Positions 1 to 5,141 of a stretch of DNA of 5,789 nucleotides are shown in pieces. Below the pieces are notes generated by a model, which was not told the origin of the DNA, did not search any database, and was given only the letters and a program-made list of their open reading frames with translations. Made by a program: the position numbers and the translations under genes. Source of the DNA: Defluviicoccus sp. (lineage in GTDB: Bacteria; Pseudomonadota; Alphaproteobacteria; MPNO01); the NCBI GenBank assembly GCA_028820945.1, contig JAPPHW010000055.1:1-5789 (forward strand). Reading direction: 5' to 3'. Every line of letters begins with the position of its first letter. Positions within the stretch are counted from its first letter, which is position 1.

Positions 1-173
1 ACATCACCGGCGGCGCGGAAGCGGACGTGTTCCAGCCGATGAACGTCAATTTCGGGTTGCTGCCCCCGCTCGCGGAACGCAAGCGCGGCCGCGACCGCAA
101 GCGGGCCTACTGCAAGCGGGCGCTGATCGACCTCGATCGCTGGTCGGGTCCGGTATCGGACGCGGCCGAATAA
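1..173 (+). CDS. trmFO: TrmFO C-terminus (folate/FAD-dependent tRNA U54 methyltransferase), 5' truncated
   Basis: The first complete codon is at position 3, and 56 residues are readable before the TAA at 171-173. The stretch [17 protein letters not shown], followed by a basic run ([17 protein letters not shown]) and LIDLDRW, is the characteristic C-terminus of TrmFO. This cytosolic flavoenzyme methylates uridine 54 in the T-loop of tRNA, using 5,10-methylenetetrahydrofolate as carbon donor and reduced FAD as reductant. The FAD-binding N-terminal domain lies to the left of the window. The basic segment fits tRNA contact, though that is inference. The final 67 bases overlap the 3' end of the convergent NDUFAF6-like gene. 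Identification rests on the C-terminal signature only, but that signature is distinctive; GidA/MnmG, the related flavoprotein, ends differently. Confidence 0.88.
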   Translation, partial: ITGGAEADVFQPMNVNFGLLPPLAERKRGRDRKRAYCKRALIDLDRWSGPVSDAAE

Positions 174-1012
174 CGTCTGGCGATCGCCGCCCAACCGATC
201 CGGACCTGAACGGCGAACGGCGAGAACGCGAGTCCCGGATCGAAGGCGTCATGGCCGTTCCGGGCGAGACGCCGCAGATACGCCTCGGACATCGACAGCG
301 GAAGGAAAGCCGCTCGCGCCGCGACGGGAATATCGTGACGCCGCCGGCGCAGTCCGGCGATGTGCGACCGGGCACGGACCGCGACGGGCCTCACGGCCTC
401 GGCGAAGGCTTCCGGCGGGCTGCGGTCGAAAAGCGTGGCAGGGGCGATTCCGGCTTGGGTCATCGGCGACAGGGGCACGTAGAGCCGTCGTTGGCGAGCG
501 TGAAACGGTATCGCCCGCAACACGCCGGCGAGACCGAGGCCGAGTCCTGCCTCCCGGGAGAGGCGCATCGTCTCCTCGTCCTCCACGCCGAGCGCCTGAC
601 AGGCAAGCTCGACCAAGGGAACGGCGGTTTCCGCGACGTATTCCTCAAGCGCGTCCAGGTCGGCGAACGGCCGCTCGCGGAGATCGGCGGCGCGCCCGTG
701 GAGGATCGTGTGAAACCGGGAGCGCTCCAGGTCCCAGGCTTCGATCGCCTCGGCAAGCGCCGCGAGGACCGGGTGCTCGCGCATCGACCCGTCATAGAGC
801 CCGTCGATGGCGTCGCGCCACCATTGCAGCCGGATTTCGCCCAGCAGCGGCTCCGAAACGACTTCCGCGGTCTTGGCGATCTCCAGGTTGAAGGCGTAGA
901 GCGCGAACAGCGCGTCCCGTCGCCTGCCCGGGGCGAACAGCGCGGCGAGGTAGCGCTCGCGGTCGAGGCGGCGCACTTCCTGGGCGCAATAGGAACGGGA
1001 ATCGGACAGCAT
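107..1012 (-). CDS. NDUFAF6-like squalene/phytoene synthase family protein lacking catalytic Asp motifs
   Basis: The 301-residue protein starts at the ATG at 1012-1010, preceded by GTGAGACGAAA, a weak ribosome site. The open frame continues much further upstream, but that stretch has no family similarity and runs antisense to the next gene. Family landmarks are [21 protein letters not shown] (residues 32-52), [20 protein letters not shown] (54-73), [19 protein letters not shown] (115-133) and RRLYVP (175-180). Where true squalene or phytoene synthases carry DDxxD there is AKTAEVV, and the second motif before RLYVP reads [10 protein letters not shown], with no aspartate. This pattern marks the NDUFAF6 branch, whose mitochondrial member is a complex I assembly factor, so enzymatic isoprenoid synthesis is unlikely. 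The last 20 residues follow the usual family end (AIARRY) and overlap trmFO in the opposite direction. The bacterial role is unproven; help in assembling NADH dehydrogenase is inferred from the homology. Confidence 0.85.
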   Translation of the reverse strand: MLSDSRSYCAQEVRRLDRERYLAALFAPGRRRDALFALYAFNLEIAKTAEVVSEPLLGEIRLQWWRDAIDGLYDGSMREHPVLAALAEAIEAWDLERSRFHTILHGRAADLRERPFADLDALEEYVAETAVPLVELACQALGVEDEETMRLSREAGLGLGLAGVLRAIPFHARQRRLYVPLSPMTQAGIAPATLFDRSPPEAFAEAVRPVAVRARSHIAGLRRRRHDIPVAARAAFLPLSMSEAYLRRLARNGHDAFDPGLAFSPFAVQVRIGWAAIARRYSAASDTGPDQRSRSISARLQ

Positions 1013-1045
1013 TTTCGTCTCACGGAACGGGCGTATATTGCGGCG
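1013..1045. promoter_or_regulatory. Candidate divergent promoter region, possibly giving a leaderless hpnC-like transcript
   Basis: These 33 bases separate the two divergent start codons, so both promoters must lie here or inside the coding regions. TATATT at 1034-1039 matches five of six bases of a sigma-70 -10 box on the plus strand. Six bases then lead to the ATG at 1046, so a start of transcription about seven bases after the box would fall on or beside the start codon and leave no leader. On the minus strand the same AT island reads TATACG (1037-1032), 19 bases before the ATG at 1012. No convincing -35 box is visible for either direction. The position is compelling but the motif evidence is thin. 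Confidence 0.35.
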
Positions 1046-1771
1046 ATGCGCCCGACGACGCCATTGGATCCACGCCGTTTCGACGCCTGGCCGGACGTTT
1101 TCGCGGGTGCCGCCGCGCTCGAAGACGCGCGCGCGCTGGCCGACGATACGGCCCGGCCGGTCGAGGAACGCGCCGATGCGCTCGGAGGGTTCGCCGAAGG
1201 CCTGGACGATCCGGTGCTGAAACGCTGCTACGAGGCGCACCGGAAAGCGGTCTCTCCCGGGCGATTTCGAAACTGGAGCGATCTGGTGTCGTATGCCGGT
1301 TTCGCGGTCGCCCCCGTCGCAACGCGGTTCGGCGAGGCGTCCGGAGTCGAAGCCGGGTTCCGTCGGCATCTGGAGGCCTTCTGCGTGGCGGCGCATCTGC
1401 TCGACCTGATCGTACACTGCCGCGCCGAGTTCGCCGCGCACGGGCGGGTATACCTTCCCGGGGACTGGATGTGGTCGGCCGGTGTCGCCCCAGGGGATCT
1501 CGGCGCACGGAACGCCGCTTCCGGACTTCGGGACGTGATCGATCGTATGCTGGACCGGATCGAACCCACGCTCGAGGAGGCTTTCCCGGTCGCCCGCTCG
1601 ATCCCCGATCCGCGTCTCCGGCTCGCGGCGACGACCGAAATCGCGGAACGGCGCAGACTCGCGCGCCGCTTGCGGAAAGCGGGTCCCACGGTCGATACGG
1701 TGAGCCTGACCGCGCTCGACCGCATCGCTGTATGGCTTCAGGTCCGCCTTCCTCGCCGGGGTCCGGCGTGA
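1046..1771 (+). CDS. Degenerate HpnC-like squalene synthase family protein
   Basis: The 241-residue protein resembles HpnC, which converts presqualene diphosphate to hydroxysqualene in the HpnCDE route. Similar parts are EDARALADDTARPVEERADAL (residues 26-46), FRNWSDLVSYAGFAVAPV (74-91), GRVYLP (133-138) and RLRLAATTEIAERRRLARRL (190-209). It appears shorter than the roughly 280-300 residues I expect of HpnC: the N-terminal ENFPVAS-type segment is not recognisable, and the helices between residues 52 and 74 are compressed. The first Asp motif reads DDTAR (33-37) instead of DDxxD, and the second reads HCRAE (124-128) instead of DxxxD, so Mg-diphosphate binding is doubtful. The ATG at 1046 has no Shine-Dalgarno sequence and sits just after a -10-like box. 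The stop overlaps the hpnE GTG by four bases. It could be a scaffold or partner of HpnE, a diverged enzyme or a decaying gene; the intact frame and clear family C-terminus argue against simple decay. Confidence 0.75.
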   Translation: MRPTTPLDPRRFDAWPDVFAGAAALEDARALADDTARPVEERADALGGFAEGLDDPVLKRCYEAHRKAVSPGRFRNWSDLVSYAGFAVAPVATRFGEASGVEAGFRRHLEAFCVAAHLLDLIVHCRAEFAAHGRVYLPGDWMWSAGVAPGDLGARNAASGLRDVIDRMLDRIEPTLEEAFPVARSIPDPRLRLAATTEIAERRRLARRLRKAGPTVDTVSLTALDRIAVWLQVRLPRRGPA

Positions 1772-3042
1772 GCGGGGTTCATGTCGTCGGCGCCGGGCTC
1801 TCGGGCCTTGCCTGCGCGCTGAACCTCTCGCTCGCGGGAGCCCGGGTAACGGTATACGAAGCGGCCGCTCACGCCGGCGGGCGCTGCCGATCCTTCTTCG
1901 ACGAGAGCCTGGGGTGCACGATCGACAACGGCAGCCACATGATGCTCGGTGCCAACGAGGCCACCCGGCGGTATCTCGCGGCTGCGGGTTCGGAGGATGC
2001 GGTGACCGAAATCGCTCCCGCCGCCTTCCCCTTCGTCGACGTTCCGAGCGGTGAAAAATGGCGGGTCGCTCCGGGTCCGGGCCCGATACCGTTCTGGCTT
2101 CTGGACCGGAACCGCCGCGTGCTGGGCTCCACCGTCGCCGATTATTTCGAGATCGTCCGTCTCGCCGTGGCCGGACCCGACGATTCGGTCGGCGAGCGGG
2201 TGGACCCGAGCGGCCGGCTTTACGAGCGATTCTGGCAGCCGCTCTGCCGCGCGGTGCTCAATACCGATGCGACCGAAGGTTCGGCCCGACTCCTCTGGCG
2301 CATGATCGGGGAGACCTTCCTGCGGGGCGAAAAGGCCTGCCGGCCGTTCTTTTTTGGGAAGGGGCTTTCCGCCGCCCTGGTGGATCCCGTACTGAGGACG
2401 CTTGGGGACAGGGGCGCCGAAATCCGCTTCCATACCCGGCTCCGCGCCATCGTTCTCGACGACCGCCGGGCAGCGGCCCTGACATTCGCCGAGGACACGG
2501 TCGGCGTTGGAGAAGACGAGACGGTGGTCCTCGCGGTGCCGCCCGATATCTGCGCGGCGCTCCTGCCGGAATGCGGCACACCGACTCGGTCCAACCCCAT
2601 TCTGAACGCGCATTACCGCCTGCGAGAGCCCGTCGAGCTTCCCTGGAGCATGCCGTTCCTGGGCCTCACCGGCACGGAGGCTCAATGGCTGTTCGCCCGG
2701 GACGATTCCATCTCGGTTACGGCCAGCGCCGCCGACCGGCTGATCGACCGGTCCGGAGACGATCTCGCGGACTTTCTCTGGAACGAAATCGCGCCTGTCC
2801 TCGGATGCCCACGGGATCGCGTTCCGCCCTGTCGGATCATCAAGGAGCGCCGGGCGACGATCGCGCAGACGCCGGCCGAAATTGCCCGACGGCCGAAAAC
2901 CCGTACCGCGATCCGCAACCTGCTGCTCGCCGGCGACTGGACGGATACCGGTCTGCCGGCGACAATCGAGGGTAGTATCCGGTCCGGCTTTCGCGCCGCG
3001 GAGGCGGTATTCGGGACCGGTGGGGCCGCGCGGGCCGCTTGA
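1768..3042 (+). CDS. hpnE: Hydroxysqualene dehydroxylase HpnE (FAD-dependent amine oxidase family)
   Basis: HpnE reduces hydroxysqualene to squalene, the last step of the bacterial HpnCDE route feeding hopanoid synthesis. The 424-residue protein has the normal family length. It begins with a Rossmann FAD site, GAGLSGLACAL (residues 8-18), with E31 at the end of the second strand and GGR at 37-39. DNGSHMMLG (53-61) and ERFWQPLCRAVLNT (153-166) match HpnE landmarks. KERRATIAQTP (359-369) and GDWTDTGLPATIEGSIRSG (389-407) form the C-terminal flavin-binding signature. The GTG at 1768 was chosen because it overlaps the upstream stop as GTGA, suggesting translational coupling, with a G-rich CGGGG six bases before it. 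An in-frame ATG at 1732 would add 12 low-complexity residues and lacks a ribosome site. A carotenoid desaturase is the main alternative, but the W-x-PLC-x-A-x-LNT and LAGDW signatures favour HpnE. Confidence 0.9.
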   Translation: MSGVHVVGAGLSGLACALNLSLAGARVTVYEAAAHAGGRCRSFFDESLGCTIDNGSHMMLGANEATRRYLAAAGSEDAVTEIAPAAFPFVDVPSGEKWRVAPGPGPIPFWLLDRNRRVLGSTVADYFEIVRLAVAGPDDSVGERVDPSGRLYERFWQPLCRAVLNTDATEGSARLLWRMIGETFLRGEKACRPFFFGKGLSAALVDPVLRTLGDRGAEIRFHTRLRAIVLDDRRAAALTFAEDTVGVGEDETVVLAVPPDICAALLPECGTPTRSNPILNAHYRLREPVELPWSMPFLGLTGTEAQWLFARDDSISVTASAADRLIDRSGDDLADFLWNEIAPVLGCPRDRVPPCRIIKERRATIAQTPAEIARRPKTRTAIRNLLLAGDWTDTGLPATIEGSIRSGFRAAEAVFGTGGAARAA

Positions 3043-3067
3043 CGCGACTCGGTTGCGCGCCGAAACT
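3039..3067 (+). promoter_or_regulatory. Weak candidate promoter for the PuuD-like gene
   Basis: TTGACG at 3039-3044 matches five of six bases of a -35 box and overlaps the hpnE stop codon. Seventeen bases later GAAACT (3062-3067) matches only three of six bases of a -10 box. The 90-base gap to the next gene and that gene's strong ribosome site suggest separate transcription, but the -10 is poor. Read-through from hpnE is equally possible, since no terminator hairpin is visible after hpnE. Confidence 0.2.
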
Positions 3068-3122
3068 TAGGCGGAATACCGGACTGGGGTGCGGACTGCG
3101 TCCACCGCGGCCGCGAGAACTT

Positions 3123-3130
3123 GGGGGAGG
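3123..3130 (+). promoter_or_regulatory. Shine-Dalgarno sequence of the PuuD-like gene
   Basis: GGGGGAGG is the strongest ribosome site in the window. It lies two bases before the ATG at 3133, which is close for a canonical spacing, but it still fixes that ATG as the start. The in-frame TTG at 3121 lies immediately upstream of this site and would put it inside the coding region. Confidence 0.7.
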
Positions 3131-3132
3131 AA

Positions 3133-3741
3133 ATGGCGAAGATCCTGGAGAACCTCAACAACACCATTATCGCCGGCGTGGTGCTGGCGGTCGTATTGCT
3201 CATCGTCGTGGGTTGGTGGCACGGCGAAGGCGTCGCGTTCGACCTGGCGTGGTGGTCGTTCCTGTTCCGCTGGCTGCACGTGCTGGGCGGGATCATGTGG
3301 ATCGGCATCCTTTACTATTTCAATTTCGTCCAGATCCCGAACATGCCGAAGATCGACGCCGACAAGCGGCCGGCGATCACCGGCGTGATCGCGCCGGCGG
3401 CGCTGTTCTGGTTCCGCTGGGGCGCGATGTGGACGATCGTCACCGGCATCATCCTGGCGCTGCTGAACGGCTACTTCGTCGAGGCGGTCCTGATCGGTCT
3501 GACCGACGACGTCGCCAGGCACACCCAGATCGGCATCGGCATGTGGCTGGGCACGATCATGTGGTTCAACGTCTGGTTCATCATCTGGCCGGCGCAGAAG
3601 GTCGCGCTGGGCATCGTCGAGGCCCCGGACGACGCGGCCAAGGCGGCGGCGGGACGGCGCGCGATGCTGTTCTCGCGGACCAACACGATGCTGTCGATCC
3701 CGATGCTGTACGCGATGACCTCGGCCCAGAACATCTTCTAG
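3133..3741 (+). CDS. PuuD-like (DUF989/urate-oxidase N-terminal type) integral membrane protein, no cytochrome domain
   Basis: The 202-residue protein resembles the membrane domain of PuuD, the membrane-bound urate hydroxylase whose full form carries a C-terminal c-type cytochrome. Here there is no CxxCH motif and the protein ends at SAQNIF, so only the membrane part is present. Hydrophobic segments lie at about residues 12-28, 40-65, 84-112 and 132-153, with a weaker one at 187-197. The signature stretch is RWLHVLGGIMWIGILYYFNF (46-65), rich in aromatics with H49 as a possible heme or metal ligand, followed by FVQIPNMP (65-72). FRWGAMWTIVTG (94-105) and MWFNVWFIIWPAQKV (143-157) are further landmarks. 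Third codon positions are almost all G or C, more strictly than in the hpnC-like gene, which fits good expression. Urate hydroxylation is not assured without an electron-accepting cytochrome, and no purine-catabolism gene is adjacent. A role as a heme-binding or redox membrane protein is an alternative. Confidence 0.75.
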   Translation: MAKILENLNNTIIAGVVLAVVLLIVVGWWHGEGVAFDLAWWSFLFRWLHVLGGIMWIGILYYFNFVQIPNMPKIDADKRPAITGVIAPAALFWFRWGAMWTIVTGIILALLNGYFVEAVLIGLTDDVARHTQIGIGMWLGTIMWFNVWFIIWPAQKVALGIVEAPDDAAKAAAGRRAMLFSRTNTMLSIPMLYAMTSAQNIF

Positions 3742-3764
3742 GCCGACAGGAAAGCCAAACCGCG

Positions 3765-3790
3765 AACGGGGGCCTTCGTGGCCCCCGTTT
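3765..3790. terminator. Intrinsic terminator between convergent PuuD-like and Mth938-like genes
   Basis: AACGGGGGCC (3765-3774) and GGCCCCCGTT (3780-3789) are perfect inverse complements, giving a 10-base-pair GC-rich stem with a five-base loop TTCGT. On the plus strand the stem runs into TTT, a short U-tract, 24 bases after the PuuD-like stop. The hairpin also lies just past the leftward mth938-like stop at 3801, so it may stop both transcripts, although the minus-strand side has only GTT after the stem. Confidence 0.8.
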
Positions 3791-3800
3791 CGATTCGCCT

Positions 3801-4181
3801 TCAGACGGTCGAAATCAGCGCCGCGGCAACCCGCCGGTCTTCGCCGGCGAGCACGTTGAAGGTGCGGCACGCGGCGCCCGTATCCATCGCATCGCAGACC
3901 ACGCCGCGGTCCTTGAGGCCGGCGCGCAGCTCGGGATCGAGAGGCCGTATCGTCTTCCCGGTTCCGAGAAGCAGAATTTCGACCGCCGGCTCCGCATCGA
4001 GCACGGGCTCGAGGCTGGCGACCGATATGTCCCCACGGTCGCCTTCCGGCCACGCGAGAAACGCGTCGACCAGAACGATCGCCGAGCCGGAGACCACCGT
4101 CCCCGATATCCTGAACCGGCCCCCGCCATAGGATTGAATGACGCTGCGCCCTCGCGGATCGACCGGGGCGACTTCGGTCAC
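3801..4181 (-). CDS. Mth938-domain (DUF498, NDUFAF3-like) protein
   Basis: This 126-residue soluble protein has the full length and signatures of the bacterial Mth938/DUF498 family: IQSYGGGRFRISG near the N-terminus (residues 15-27), LLGTG (71-75), and near the C-terminus MDTGAACRTFNVL (99-111) followed by GEDRRVAAAL (113-122). Human NDUFAF3, an assembly factor of respiratory complex I, belongs to this family; the bacterial function is not established. The start is the GTG at 4181, five bases after the secF stop, with GGGGAG nine bases upstream inside the end of secF. The spacing implies cotranscription with secDF and probably translational coupling. A gene just after secF fits a link to membrane insertion or assembly of respiratory subunits, but that is inference. 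The frame stays open far into secF on the same strand; those extra residues do not belong to the family. Confidence 0.9.
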   Translation of the reverse strand: MTEVAPVDPRGRSVIQSYGGGRFRISGTVVSGSAIVLVDAFLAWPEGDRGDISVASLEPVLDAEPAVEILLLGTGKTIRPLDPELRAGLKDRGVVCDAMDTGAACRTFNVLAGEDRRVAAALISTV

Positions 4182-4186
4182 CGGGC

Positions 4187-5125
4187 CTAGCTCCCCGCGG
4201 GACGGTCGTCGTCGATTTCGCCCACGATGAGACCGCCGCGTTTGAGCTTCATATAGACCAGAAGCGGCACCGCCACCCAGATCGAGGAATAGGTGCCCAC
4301 GATCACCCCCCAGATCATCGCGAAGCTGAAGCCCTTGATCACCTGCCCGCCGAAGAAGAACAGGCAGAGCAGCGCGAGAAGCGTGGTCACGCTGGTGAGG
4401 ATGGTCCGGGAAAGCGTGTCGTTGACGCTGAGATTCAGCAAATCGTCGAGAGGAAGGGTCTTGTACTTCCTCAGGTTCTCGCGCACCCGGTCGTAAATCA
4501 CCACGGTGTCGTTGATCGAGTATCCGGCGATGGTCAGCACCGCGGCCACCGTCGACAGGTTGAATTCCAGCCCGAGCAGCGAGAACACCCCGATGGTCAG
4601 GATCACGTCGTGCATCAGCGCGACGACCGCGCCGACGCCGAACTGCCATTCGAAGCGGAACCAGATGTAGATCAGCATCGCCGCGAGCGCGAGCAGCACC
4701 GCGGTGATCCCCGCCTCGATCAGCTCGGCCCCCACCTTCGGCCCGACGAACTCGACCCGGCGGTAATCGACCCCGGGACCGAGGGCTTCCTTCACCACCT
4801 CGACGGCCTTGAGCTGCTCGCGCTCCTCGCCGGTCTGGCGCTCGATGCGGATCAATACGTCGGTCGGCTCGCCGAACTCCTGGAGCTCCACCTCGCCGAG
4901 GTCCAGAGTGGATAGTTCCGACCTGAGCTGGCCTATATCGGCCGGACCCTCGGTCCTGATCTCGATCAGGATGCCGCCGCGAAAATCGATGCCGTAGTTG
5001 AGCCCGACGCCCAGGAACAGAACGACCGACAGCGTCACCAGAACCGCCGACGCCATGCCGGCCGTCCGGCGCCACCGCATGAAATCGATCTTCGTTCCGG
5101 TCGGTACGAACCTGATGAGACGCAT
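4187..5125 (-). CDS. secF: Protein translocase subunit SecF
   Basis: SecF pairs with SecD in the inner membrane and uses the proton gradient to complete export of preproteins moved by SecYEG and SecA. The 312-residue protein is typical in length. It has a first membrane helix (about residues 22-41), then the YGIDFRGG motif (44-51) that opens the periplasmic P1 domain (to about 135), then five more membrane helices between about 136 and 292. The hallmark GYSINDTVVIYDRVREN (201-217) in the fourth helix region is intact, including the Asp-containing core tied to proton coupling. The start ATG at 5125 is supported by GGAAGG five bases upstream. It follows secD by 16 bases and precedes the mth938-like gene by five, so the three form an operon read leftward. 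The C-terminus ends in an acidic tail (GEIDDDRPAGS). Confidence 0.97.
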   Translation of the reverse strand: MRLIRFVPTGTKIDFMRWRRTAGMASAVLVTLSVVLFLGVGLNYGIDFRGGILIEIRTEGPADIGQLRSELSTLDLGEVELQEFGEPTDVLIRIERQTGEEREQLKAVEVVKEALGPGVDYRRVEFVGPKVGAELIEAGITAVLLALAAMLIYIWFRFEWQFGVGAVVALMHDVILTIGVFSLLGLEFNLSTVAAVLTIAGYSINDTVVIYDRVRENLRKYKTLPLDDLLNLSVNDTLSRTILTSVTTLLALLCLFFFGGQVIKGFSFAMIWGVIVGTYSSIWVAVPLLVYMKLKRGGLIVGEIDDDRPAGS

Positions 5126-5141
5126 GCCGGCCTTCCGCGGT

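Noticed and set aside
107..1012. Assignment of the NDUFAF6-like gene as hpnD or phytoene synthase
   Set aside because: It lies next to hpnE and has the right fold, but both Asp-rich motifs are absent and [13 protein letters not shown] and [11 protein letters not shown] are hallmarks of the NDUFAF6 branch.
251..1045. Long plus-strand open frame running into the HpnC-like gene
   Set aside because: This part lies opposite the NDUFAF6-like gene and translates to Arg/Gly-rich sequence with no family resemblance. The recognisable protein begins only at the ATG at 1046. It is a high-GC antisense shadow.
1013..1441. N-terminal extension of the minus-strand NDUFAF6-like frame
   Set aside because: It is antisense to the HpnC-like gene, has no similarity to the family, and a normal family N-terminus starts at the ATG at 1012.
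1738..2685. Minus-strand open frame opposite hpnE
   Set aside because: It is antisense to a gene with intact FAD-binding motifs. The translation shows no domain and no credible ribosome site was seen.
3083..3110. Small imperfect hairpin in the gap before the PuuD-like gene, as a riboswitch or terminator
   Set aside because: The pairing around GGAC and GTCC is only about four base pairs plus an interrupted extension, with no U-tract. That is expected by chance in high-GC DNA.
3121..3132. TTG start for the PuuD-like protein
   Set aside because: This would place the only strong Shine-Dalgarno sequence inside the coding region; the ATG at 3133 follows that site directly.
3039..4190. Plus-strand open frame overlapping the PuuD-like and Mth938-like genes
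   Set aside because: It is full of Arg, Gly and His runs typical of shifted high-GC coding sequence, and it crosses the terminator hairpin. The membrane protein in another frame explains the first half and the Mth938-like protein the second.
4182..5075. Same-strand extension of the Mth938-like frame across secF
   Set aside because: The translation is basic low-complexity sequence in a shifted frame of secF. The family domain is complete when started at the GTG at 4181, which has a good ribosome site.
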